A stretch of DNA of 64,000 nucleotides from JABDIP01 sp965212545 (lineage in GTDB: Bacteria > Pseudomonadota > Alphaproteobacteria > DSM-16000 > Inquilinaceae), in contig CBDBVB010000037.1 in the NCBI GenBank assembly GCA_965212545.1, forward strand, positions 60,827 through 124,826. The letters are read 5' to 3'. Of the stretch, positions 17,943 to 25,167 are shown piece by piece. The first letter of the stretch is position 1. Each line of letters starts with the position of its first letter. The position numbers were made by a program, and so were the translations under genes. The notes beneath the pieces are model-generated. The model was not told the DNA's origin and did no database searches. It saw only the letters and a program-made list of their open reading frames with translations.

Positions 17943-19484
17943 ATGGGAATCTTGAGTGGCATGACGCGCCGCAAGTTCATGAAGGCGGCGGCTGCGGGGG
18001 CCGGGGCGGCTGCCGGCGGCGGTCTGTTCCTGCCGGACCGGGCGCGCGCGGCACTGGCGCCGCCGGGCGGCAAGTTCAACAACATCGAGCTGACCTATTT
18101 CCAGGATACGAACTGGGGGCACGCCCCGCTGTGGCTGTCCGACATGTTCAGGCAGGAAGCCGGCGTCAGCATCGCCTCTCGAGAGCTGTATGGCGGCGGA
18201 GACACGGTGAGCAAGGTGTTGCCGCAGTTGCTGTCCCGTAACCCACGATTCGACTGGGTGCAGTTCCCAAGCCTGTTCTTCGGCGCCTTCGCGGAGACCG
18301 GCATGCTGGAGCCGCTGGATGAATACTTCGCCGAATATGCCGACGCGGACGCCTATCACGACTGGGTCATGCCGGCCTATGGCGAGTTCTATACCAAGTG
18401 GAACGGCAACCGGTACGGGGTAATGCTGGATGGCGACATCCACATCCTCCATTACCGCAAGAACCACTTCAACGACCCGGACCTGCGGCGCAAGTTCTCC
18501 GCCCGCTTCCAGCGCGAGCTGGAGGTTCCGAAGACCTGGCCGCATTTCCTGGAATGCACCCAATTCTTCACCGAGGAGTTGTCCTCCCAGGGCATTTACG
18601 GCACCTCCATGGTGGTCAACCCGCCGAATTTCGGCTGGGGCTTCTGGATGGATATCGCCGCCGGCAACGGGGTGAATTATTTCGACGAGAACATGAACCC
18701 CGGCATCAACTCGTCTGCCGCCGTCGAAGCCCTGGACATGTACAAGGAGATTATCAAATTCGGACCTCCCGGACGCGAATCGATGTCCGTCGACGACACC
18801 ATTCAGCGTTGGCAGCAAGGCGCTGATGTCATGTCGATCTGGTGGATCGATCTGGCCGAATTCACGGTGCAGCAGCAAGGAACCGATTTGGCCGAACTAC
18901 AGGGTGCGGACATCGTTCCAGGCTGGCCTCAAGCCGACGGCTCGATCCTCCATCGAGCGATTTCGCTTTGGTGTCGCACTGGATCGATCCCGAAGAACGC
19001 GCCTGACGACGTCAAGAGGGCGGCATTCCACTATCTCTACCGCATATCCCATCCGGACATTTCGAACGAGATCGTCGCCGACGAGTATTGCGGTTCGGAC
19101 CCGTTCGGAAAATCGCACTACTCCGACGAGGCGGCGCGGCTGTATACACAACCAAACCCACAGCGCGGCACGGACAACGAACTCTGGCCAACGAATGCTG
19201 GAATCTTTCAGACATTCGACCGTGCCCGAAATCACATCGATGGCGGTCTCAAGAATGTCGAGGTCGGCTATCCACAGTTCTACTGGGAAGGCACGCCCGA
19301 TTTGGCCGACGCACTGGGCCGCAATATCGCCAAGGCGGTGGTCGGCGATCTGACTTCGCAGCAGGCGCTGGACGAGGCAGCGGAGGAATGGGTGCGGATC
19401 GTGCAGCGGCTCGGCATCGACAGCCAGAAGGCGCAATACGCCAACTTCCTCAACGGCGCCCGCGCCCTGGGTTATCGGATCTAG
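17943..19484 (+). CDS. Tat-exported solute-binding protein of the ABC transporter
   Basis: 513 residues from the ATG at 17943, chosen for the GGAGGAAAG ribosome site; an in-frame ATG at 17907 has none. The N-terminus is a twin-arginine signal (TRRKFMKAAAAGAGAAAGGG, cleaved near RARAA), so it folds in the cytoplasm before export. The body has the size and pattern of a family 1 extracellular solute-binding protein (repeated Trp/Gly-rich motifs, PNFGWGFWMDIAAGNG, WEGTPDLADALG). It does not look like the rhizobial glycerol binding protein GlpV, so substrate stays open; dhaKL downstream argues for a small ketose or polyol. From about 18750 to 19250 the codons are noticeably less GC-rich than in the neighbours, with no break in the frame. 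Confidence 0.88.
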   Translation: MGILSGMTRRKFMKAAAAGAGAAAGGGLFLPDRARAALAPPGGKFNNIELTYFQDTNWGHAPLWLSDMFRQEAGVSIASRELYGGGDTVSKVLPQLLSRNPRFDWVQFPSLFFGAFAETGMLEPLDEYFAEYADADAYHDWVMPAYGEFYTKWNGNRYGVMLDGDIHILHYRKNHFNDPDLRRKFSARFQRELEVPKTWPHFLECTQFFTEELSSQGIYGTSMVVNPPNFGWGFWMDIAAGNGVNYFDENMNPGINSSAAVEALDMYKEIIKFGPPGRESMSVDDTIQRWQQGADVMSIWWIDLAEFTVQQQGTDLAELQGADIVPGWPQADGSILHRAISLWCRTGSIPKNAPDDVKRAAFHYLYRISHPDISNEIVADEYCGSDPFGKSHYSDEAARLYTQPNPQRGTDNELWPTNAGIFQTFDRARNHIDGGLKNVEVGYPQFYWEGTPDLADALGRNIAKAVVGDLTSQQALDEAAEEWVRIVQRLGIDSQKAQYANFLNGARALGYRI

Positions 19485-19510
19485 GCAGTCAGGTCCGAGC
19501 CTTGCGGCGT

Positions 19511-19652
19511 TCACCCTCACCCTCCCACGGCTTCGCCGCCGGCCCCTCCCTCTCCCATCAAGGGAGAGGGGCAAATGGGGCTGGCAGAATTACCCCTCTC
19601 CCCTTGCGGGAGAGGGTGGCCGCGCGACTCCGTCGCGTGGTCGGGTGAGGGG
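19511..19652. repeat. Complex inverted repeat (REP-like) between binding protein and dhaK
   Basis: A set of nested palindromes fills this gap. The outer arms are TCACCCTCACCC at the left and GGGTGAGGGG at the right; inner pairs are CCCTCTCCC / GGGAGAGGG near 19549-19570 and CCCCTCTCCCC / GGGAGAGGG near 19594-19616, with a small GCGCGACTCCGTCGCG hairpin. This kind of CCCTCTCCC-rich extragenic palindrome is common between genes in proteobacterial genomes and may stabilise upstream mRNA or reduce read-through into dhaK. No transposase or gene is inside. Confidence 0.7.
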
Positions 19653-19699
19653 ATTTATCCACCAGAGCAATCCCATGAATTGAATCATCGAGTGCGGCC

Positions 19700-20698
19700 A
19701 TGAAAAAGATCCTCAACGATCCCTACAGCTATGTGGATGAGATGCTGGCCGGTCTGTGCGCCGCGCATCCGGAGACCTATATGCTGACCGGCGAAGGCGG
19801 ACGGGTGGTGGCCCGTGCCGGCGGTGCCGTTACCGGCAAGGTCGGCATCGTGTCCGGCGGCGGCTCCGGCCATCTGCCGGTCTTTACCGGCTATGTGGGC
19901 ACAGGGCTGTTGGATGCCTGTGCCATCGGCGACGTGTTTGCGTCGCCCTCCGTGGACCAGATGGCTGACGCCATGCGGGCCGCCAATGGCGGCGCTGGTG
20001 TCGTGCGCCTGTACGGAAACTACGGCGGCGATGTCATGAATTTCGACATGGCCGGAGACATGCTGGAGATGGAGGACGTGCCGTCGACCACGGTGCTGCT
20101 GGCCGACGACGTGGCCTCGGCCAAGCCGGAGGAGGCCGAGAAGCGGCGTGGCGTTGCCGGCATGGTCTATGCCTTCAAAATCGCCGGTGCGGCGGCCGAG
20201 CGGAAGGACGATCTGTCGGAGGTCACCCGCATCGCCCAGAAGACGGCCGACCATTGCCGCTCCATGGGCGCGGCCCTGACCCCCTGCACCGTGCCGCAGG
20301 CCGGCAAGCCGACCTTCGAGATCGCCGAGGATGAGATGGAGATGGGCATGGGCATCCACGGCGAGCCCGGCGTTTGGCGCGGCAAGCTGCGCCCGGCCGA
20401 CGCCATCGCCGCGGAGATCGTCGACGCCTTGCTGGCCGACATGCCTCTGGCCTCCGGCGACCGCGTCTCGCCGCTGATCAACAGCCTGGGCGCGACGCCG
20501 CCGGAGGAGCTCTACATCCTCTATCGCTACGTCAAGCAGCGCTTCGATGATCTCGGTGTCAGCGTGGTCATGCCACTGGTCGGGCGCTATGCGACCTCGA
20601 TGGAGATGACCGGCGTCTCGTTCACCTTCTGCAAGCTGGATGACGAGCTCGAGGTCCTCTTGAAGGCGCCGGCCAACTGTGCCTTCTGGACCGTGTAG
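19700..20698 (+). CDS. dhaK: Dihydroxyacetone kinase subunit DhaK-like
   Basis: 332 residues, full length for the DhaK substrate-binding subunit. Visible signatures: GGGSGHLPVFTGYVG (phosphate-binding loop), NYGGDVMNFDMA, and GMGIHGEPG, whose histidine forms the covalent hemiaminal with the ketose. It binds dihydroxyacetone or a related short ketose for phosphorylation by DhaL. It is followed 16 bases later by dhaL. No PTS component DhaM is visible, so the phosphate donor (ATP or PEP through a remote DhaM) is undecided. Homologues also act on erythruloses, and the ABC importer upstream would supply the substrate or its polyol. Confidence 0.92.
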   Translation: MKKILNDPYSYVDEMLAGLCAAHPETYMLTGEGGRVVARAGGAVTGKVGIVSGGGSGHLPVFTGYVGTGLLDACAIGDVFASPSVDQMADAMRAANGGAGVVRLYGNYGGDVMNFDMAGDMLEMEDVPSTTVLLADDVASAKPEEAEKRRGVAGMVYAFKIAGAAAERKDDLSEVTRIAQKTADHCRSMGAALTPCTVPQAGKPTFEIAEDEMEMGMGIHGEPGVWRGKLRPADAIAAEIVDALLADMPLASGDRVSPLINSLGATPPEELYILYRYVKQRFDDLGVSVVMPLVGRYATSMEMTGVSFTFCKLDDELEVLLKAPANCAFWTV

Positions 20699-20714
20699 GG
20701 ATGGAGGCGCAGCA

Positions 20715-21320
20715 ATGACGCTGACCACCGACGGCCTGAAACTGGGCCTGACCCGTATTGCCGCCGCCATGGAGGAGGCCGCCGACGAGTTGAACACCGC
20801 CGACGGCAAGCTCGGCGACGGCGATCTCGGCGTCACCATGGTGCGCGGCTGCCGGCTGGTGCTGGAAGTGCTGCCCGAACTGCCGGAGGATGTCGGGATG
20901 GCGCTGATGAAATGCGCCCAGGCCTTCACCAAGACGTCCGGCTCCAGCTATGGAACGCTGCTGGCCACCGGGTTGCTGAGCGCCGCGAAAGCGACAAAGG
21001 GCCGGACCGAAGTGCCGTGGAGCGAAATTGGCGCCCTGCTCTCAGGCGCTCTGGAGGCGATGACGTTGCGCGGCAAGGCGGCGCTGGGCGACAAGACGGT
21101 GCTGGACGCCATTGCCGCGGCCCGCGACGAGGTCGGCACCCTGAACGACCCAGCAGCGATCGCCGAGGCCGCTGACACCGGTGTCGCGGCGGCACTGGAT
21201 CGCTATCGAGGCCAGGCCAACAAGGTCGGCCGCGCCCGCATCTTCGGAGACAAGAGCATCGGCCTGGACGACCCCGGAATGCTGGCCTTCAAGCGTGTCG
21301 TCGAGGCCTTGCGCGACTGA
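20715..21320 (+). CDS. dhaL: Dihydroxyacetone kinase subunit DhaL-like
   Basis: 201 residues from the ATG at 20715. The Mg-nucleotide site DGKLGDGDLGVTM with its Asp cluster is intact, followed by the helical-barrel motifs TSGSSYGTLLATGLL and GDKTVLDA and the GRARIFGDKSIGLDDPG tail typical of DhaL. It transfers the phosphate onto the ketose bound by DhaK. It is the last gene of the transporter unit; about 130 bases separate it from the next gene. Confidence 0.92.
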   Translation: MTLTTDGLKLGLTRIAAAMEEAADELNTADGKLGDGDLGVTMVRGCRLVLEVLPELPEDVGMALMKCAQAFTKTSGSSYGTLLATGLLSAAKATKGRTEVPWSEIGALLSGALEAMTLRGKAALGDKTVLDAIAAARDEVGTLNDPAAIAEAADTGVAAALDRYRGQANKVGRARIFGDKSIGLDDPGMLAFKRVVEALRD

Positions 21321-21449
21321 TTCCGAGGTTCGGGTATTCGGCGGGGCACTTCGGATAGCAAGAACCGGAATTCCGGATCGCCGTTGCCATTCTCCATTGC
21401 GCCCACTAGGCTCATTCCATGCACAAATGCGATTCTGCAGGGGGTTCTC

Positions 21450-21791
21450 ATGACCATTGACGGTGTCTGGACGGCCGAGGCGCATGGTATGCTCGTATGG
21501 AATCCCGCCGGTATCTTTGTACTGGAGAACGGCCGCGTGCGGGGTGGGGACAACAGGATGTTCTGCACCGGTCCCTATAGCGTTTCGGGCGATACCTTCG
21601 AGAGCGAATGGTCGGTTCAATTCTTCGGTCAGCCGCCCACCGTCTTCGGTGAGTCCAAGGACAAGCTCACCGTGCAATTGACGGGCACGCTGGAAAACGG
21701 CGTGATTGACGCTGTTCTTCAAAGCCCGGACCGGCCGGGATATCAGCTCCGGTTTCGACTCACGAGGTGCTTGGACTTGCCGACGGTCTGA
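21450..21791 (+). CDS. GrlR-like domain protein
   Basis: 113 residues from the ATG at 21450, preceded by GCAGGGGG. The pattern MTIDGVW at the start, VLENGRVRGGD, GPYSVSGDTFE, a loop PPTVFGESKDKLTVQLTG and a final RFRLTR strand matches the small beta-barrel fold first seen in GrlR, the negative regulator of a type III secretion locus. Similar domains are common in bacteria without that secretion system and are thought to bind a small ligand or partner. No type III genes are in the window. It converges on the first sensory-island gene. Confidence 0.65.
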   Translation: MTIDGVWTAEAHGMLVWNPAGIFVLENGRVRGGDNRMFCTGPYSVSGDTFESEWSVQFFGQPPTVFGESKDKLTVQLTGTLENGVIDAVLQSPDRPGYQLRFRLTRCLDLPTV

Positions 21792-21794
21792 TCC

Positions 21795-21837
21795 GCCGTC
21801 GCCCGGCCGCGCCGTCTGACAGTCGACGGGCGACGGC
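21795..21837. terminator. Inverted repeat between convergent genes
   Basis: A perfect 10-bp stem, GCCGTCGCCC at 21795 and GGGCGACGGC at 21828, with a 23-base loop, sits between two converging stops. It lacks a run of T on either side, so it may be a weak or factor-assisted two-way terminator. Confidence 0.4.
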
Positions 21838-21868
21838 CGGGACGCTTTCCCACCACGCGGTGACCGCG

Positions 21869-22735
21869 CTAGAACTGCGAATAGAGCTCGGCGACCGCCA
21901 CCATGTCCCGATATACCGCTTCGCCGATCCGCCCGACCTTGTCCACCAGATCGCGACTGACCCTCCCGCCCCGTTCGGCCGTGACGAATAGCGGACGGAT
22001 CTCTGCCCAGCGCTCCTCGGCCTGGGCGAGGCGCTCGACGATCGCCGGCGTCGGCGCCGGCAGCAATTGCAGATCGGCATTGCCGTGGATGAGCCCGGCC
22101 AGGACGCGATCGAACCGCTCATAGCTTTCCGCCAGCAAGGCACGGCTGAACGCCTCGTCCTGACCGTAGGCAATCATCAGATAGTCCTTGATCAGGCGCT
22201 GTATCAACAGCGCCTGGGCCTCGCAGTGAAGCGTGGCGACCACCAGGATCGACGGCATGTTGCCGTTGGTGAAGACCGAATCGAAGGCGGTGAACGCCTC
22301 CAGGGCGGCCTTGGCCAACGGCGGATTCAGATCGGCAAGAGCGCCGACATCCTGATCGGTCAGGCGTCGCTCGCTGATGCCGCGCAGGACGATGTCTTCC
22401 ATCTCCGGCCACAAGTCACCGACCTCTGCGACGGCCCGGGTCACCTCCAGGTCATCCAGCAACGGCACATCCATCGTCGCGTCGCCCTGACGCAGGCTGT
22501 TCAGGACGGCCGCGAATCCGTTGCGGGCGTCACGCAGCCGCAGCCTATGCAATTCGGTGTCGATCCCCAGAGCGATGAACATCAACTCCGCGCTCATGCG
22601 CTCGACATGGGTCGATAGCGTGTGCACGTAGCGGACGGTCCGGCTGGTAGCCTTGGTGCCGAACTGAGCCAAGGCCGGTTCCGGCAGCATCAGGATCAAG
22701 AGGCAGGCGATTGCCACGCCGCGCAAAATCCGCAT
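21869..22735 (-). CDS. Secreted PilJ-N-like sensory protein, copy 1
   Basis: 288 residues with a signal peptide (MRILRGVAIACLLILMLPEP, cleaved near ALAQ) and no other membrane segment, so it is periplasmic. The mature part is all-helical with two repeats of the pattern seen in the PilJ/NarX-type N-terminal domain: VERMSAELMFIALGID...LRQGD and later CEAQALLIQRLIKDYLMIAYG...HGNADLQLLPAP. It ends in VYRDMVAVAELYSQF. It is a diverged paralogue of the proteins at 27972 and 28943. In known proteins this domain is the sensor of membrane receptors and kinases; here it is free, perhaps a ligand-binding partner for the kinase at 25168. It lies downstream of a triple terminator, so it has its own promoter. 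Confidence 0.8.
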   Translation of the reverse strand: MRILRGVAIACLLILMLPEPALAQFGTKATSRTVRYVHTLSTHVERMSAELMFIALGIDTELHRLRLRDARNGFAAVLNSLRQGDATMDVPLLDDLEVTRAVAEVGDLWPEMEDIVLRGISERRLTDQDVGALADLNPPLAKAALEAFTAFDSVFTNGNMPSILVVATLHCEAQALLIQRLIKDYLMIAYGQDEAFSRALLAESYERFDRVLAGLIHGNADLQLLPAPTPAIVERLAQAEERWAEIRPLFVTAERGGRVSRDLVDKVGRIGEAVYRDMVAVAELYSQF

Positions 22736-22885
22736 CGATCAGTCCCTCCCGCACGAACACGCTCGAACGACGACCTGCGGCCGGTGCCAAAGGTCGAGTC
22801 ATATGGGGGCTGGCTGCAATTAATGCGGGAGTCGGTTTAAAACCTGTTAAGCCCCGGCTCGGTGAACTGCGGCCACGGGGAACTC

Positions 22886-23014
22886 GGCGCGCCGCCGGTG
22901 ACGAAAAGAAAAGGGCGCGCCTCACGGCGCGCCGCCGGTGACGAAAAGAAAAGGGGCGCGCCTCACGGCGCGCCGTTGGTGACGAAAGAAAAGGGGCGCG
23001 CCTCGCGGCGCGCC
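22886..23014 (-). terminator. Three tandem intrinsic terminators (40-41 bp direct repeats)
   Basis: The unit, about GGCGCGCC + GGTGACGAAAAGAAAAG + GGGCGCGCC + TCAC, occurs three times in tandem with a partial fourth arm at the right end. Read on the minus strand each unit is a GC-rich hairpin (best copy: GGGGCGCGCC, loop GCGA, GGCGCGCCCC) followed by TTTTCTTT, a textbook intrinsic terminator. They lie just after the stop of the three-receiver gene, so they should end the sensory-island transcript firmly before copy 1 of the secreted protein. Confidence 0.85.
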
Positions 23015-23038
23015 CCTGGCTGTTGGTAGCCTCTCGGG

Positions 23039-25141
23039 CTATTCGGCGGCCGAACGCGAACTGACGATGCGTTCCGCCGGCAGGTGCACGGTGGCGGTGG
23101 TCCCGACGCCGGGCTCGCTCTCCAGCATCAGCTTGCCGCCGTGCAGCTTGGTCATGGCAGCTACAAGCGGCAGGCCAAGGCCGGCACCCTGGCGCTCGCG
23201 CGGCACCGATTGGTCGTCGACCCGGCCGAACTGGGCCATCGCTTTGGGGATGTCCGCCTTGGCGATACCGATGCCGGTGTCCTTGATCTCGACTGCCAGC
23301 CCGCCCTGGTCGTTCCAGCGCATGCTGAGGCTGATATGGCCATCGTCGCCGGTGAACTTGACCGCGTTGGACAGCAGGTTCATGACGATCTGCTTCAATT
23401 GCCGCTGGTCGCACCAGACCTTCGGCGGCGGCTCCAGCACGTTGACCTCGATCTTGCGATGCTCGGCACGATGGGTCTGCTGGACGACGCGGGCCGCCGT
23501 GGAAACCAGGGCATTGATGTCGACTTCGGACTCGTTCAGCGTCAATCGCCCGGCCTCGGCTTCGGCCATATCGAGGGCATAGCTGATGATGCCCAGAAGA
23601 TGGCTGCTGCCGTTGCGGATGTTGCGCGCGTGCTCCATGTATTGCGGAGCGCCCAGCGCGCCATGCGCCTCCTCGATCAGCGCTCCCGACGAGTTCATGA
23701 TGGCGGTGATCGGCTTACGCAGTTCGCGGCTCATGGTGGCGAAGAACTGGCTCTTCGACATGCTGGCGCTTTCCGCCGCATCCTTGGCGATCTGCAGGGC
23801 ATCGAAAGCGGCATCGGCGCGCTGTTCCAGTCGATGCTTGTCCAGGCAGCGTTCGATCACCGAGAACAGCTCGTTGGGATGCAGCGGCTTGGTCATATAG
23901 TCGTAGGCGCCGTTGCGCAGCGCCGTGACCGCCGATTCCTTGTCGGCATTGCCGGTGATGACGATGCAATACAGGTTGGGCCGGTATTCCTTGAGCCTGG
24001 AGATCAGATCGAGGCCATTGCTGTTGCCAAGCCGGATGTCCAGCAACGCCACCTGGGCATCGTATTCCTGGATCGTCTTGATCGCGCCGTCCTGATCGTT
24101 CGCGGTCTTGACCTCGTAGCCATGGGCGTCCAGGACCTCGGCCAAACCATCGACCATGTCGACATCGTCATCCACCGCGATGATGCGGCCACGACCACTC
24201 GACGCCTTGCTGCTGGCACCATGGCCATATTCCGTCGTGGCGGCCGACGGCGCCGCCGAGGGCGCAGCAGCCGGCGCGGAGGCGGGCATCGGGGGAGCCG
24301 CGTCGGATGGCGTGGGCGCGGCGGCCGGCGGTGCCGTCGCGGCGGCGCCTGGATCGTCAAAGCCCTCGGACGGAAAGGTGTCCTGTGGCGGCTGGGCGAT
24401 CGCCGGCGCATCCGGCGCGGCATGGGCGCCGCCCGGCATGATGTTGCCGAGCACCTCGAGCAGCTGGTTGGTGTTGAACGGCTTGGTCAGGATGCCGGCG
24501 GAGAGGCTGCTGAGCTGGTCGATGGCATCCGCCTGGTCCTGGCTGTACCCGGTGACACAGACCGTCGGCAGGGCCCGGCCCCGCTTCTGCAGCTCCATGT
24601 AGACTTCCAGGCCGCTGACCACCGGCAGCTGCAGGTCCAGCACCAATATGTCGATGCCGCCTCCCAGCACTGTGTCCAGCGCCTGCTTGCCGGTCCGGGC
24701 CACCTGTACGCGGTAGCCCTTGTCCTTCAGCACCTCGACCATGTTGGCCGAGAAGTTCGGATCGTCGTCGGCGACCAGGACCATGCCCTGGGAATCCACA
24801 CGCTCGACCGAATTCAGCACTTCGTCCATCGAAACGGGCTTGTGCAACACCCCATAAGCGCCGTTCTCGATCGCCTGATCCAGAAGCTGGGTGACGCTGT
24901 AGCCGGTCATCATGACCACCTTGGCGTCCGGCTTGATCTTGCGGATCTCGAGGAAGCTTTCGACGCCGTTCATGCCCGGCATCATCACGTCCATGAAGGC
25001 GATATCGAAATCCTGTTCCTTGAAGATCCGGACCGCCTGTTCGCCGTTATGCGCGACTTCGACCTCATGGCCGTGCATGCGAAGCACGTCCGCCAATCCC
25101 TCGGCCACATCCCTATGGTCGTCGACGATGAAAATTCTCAT
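23039..25141 (-). CDS. Three-receiver protein with a histidine-less kinase module
   Basis: 700 residues from the ATG at 25141 (GGAGAG upstream). Order: receiver 1 (about 1-115, phospho-Asp in FMDVMMPG), receiver 2 (118-235, VLDLQLPV), a Pro/Ala linker (240-310), receiver 3 (318-435, LLDIRLGN), a HisKA-like dimerisation helix, and a HATPase_c domain to the end (NLLSNAVKFT, DTGIGI, GAGLGLPLV intact). All three receivers keep the Asp and the KP lysine. The phospho-acceptor histidine, expected in SHELR, is arginine: MSRELRKP, codon CGC at 23726-23728. So it can bind ATP but should not autophosphorylate in the usual way. It is 26 bases after the membrane kinase gene and is probably its partner or regulator. 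Confidence 0.88.
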   Translation of the reverse strand: MRIFIVDDHRDVAEGLADVLRMHGHEVEVAHNGEQAVRIFKEQDFDIAFMDVMMPGMNGVESFLEIRKIKPDAKVVMMTGYSVTQLLDQAIENGAYGVLHKPVSMDEVLNSVERVDSQGMVLVADDDPNFSANMVEVLKDKGYRVQVARTGKQALDTVLGGGIDILVLDLQLPVVSGLEVYMELQKRGRALPTVCVTGYSQDQADAIDQLSSLSAGILTKPFNTNQLLEVLGNIMPGGAHAAPDAPAIAQPPQDTFPSEGFDDPGAAATAPPAAAPTPSDAAPPMPASAPAAAPSAAPSAATTEYGHGASSKASSGRGRIIAVDDDVDMVDGLAEVLDAHGYEVKTANDQDGAIKTIQEYDAQVALLDIRLGNSNGLDLISRLKEYRPNLYCIVITGNADKESAVTALRNGAYDYMTKPLHPNELFSVIERCLDKHRLEQRADAAFDALQIAKDAAESASMSKSQFFATMSRELRKPITAIMNSSGALIEEAHGALGAPQYMEHARNIRNGSSHLLGIISYALDMAEAEAGRLTLNESEVDINALVSTAARVVQQTHRAEHRKIEVNVLEPPPKVWCDQRQLKQIVMNLLSNAVKFTGDDGHISLSMRWNDQGGLAVEIKDTGIGIAKADIPKAMAQFGRVDDQSVPRERQGAGLGLPLVAAMTKLHGGKLMLESEPGVGTTATVHLPAERIVSSRSAAE

Positions 25142-25167
25142 TGGTCTCTCCGCCAAGGAATGTTGGT

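Noticed and set aside
18750..19250. Lower-GC segment in the Tat-exported binding protein as a horizontally acquired patch
   Set aside because: The shift is mild, the frame and family motifs run through it, and no boundaries or repeats mark an exchange.
13769..19484. Assignment of the first ABC transporter as the rhizobial-type glycerol importer GlpSTPQV
   Set aside because: The two-ATPase arrangement fits, but the binding protein does not resemble GlpV and glpD and glpK are absent; dhaKL points to a different or broader substrate.
21450..21791. GrlR-like gene as a sign of a type III secretion locus
   Set aside because: No secretion genes are nearby, and this domain is widespread in bacteria without that system.
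22886..23014. Regular 40-bp repeats resembling a short CRISPR array
   Set aside because: There are no spacers; units abut each other and each folds as a terminator after a gene stop. No cas genes are present.
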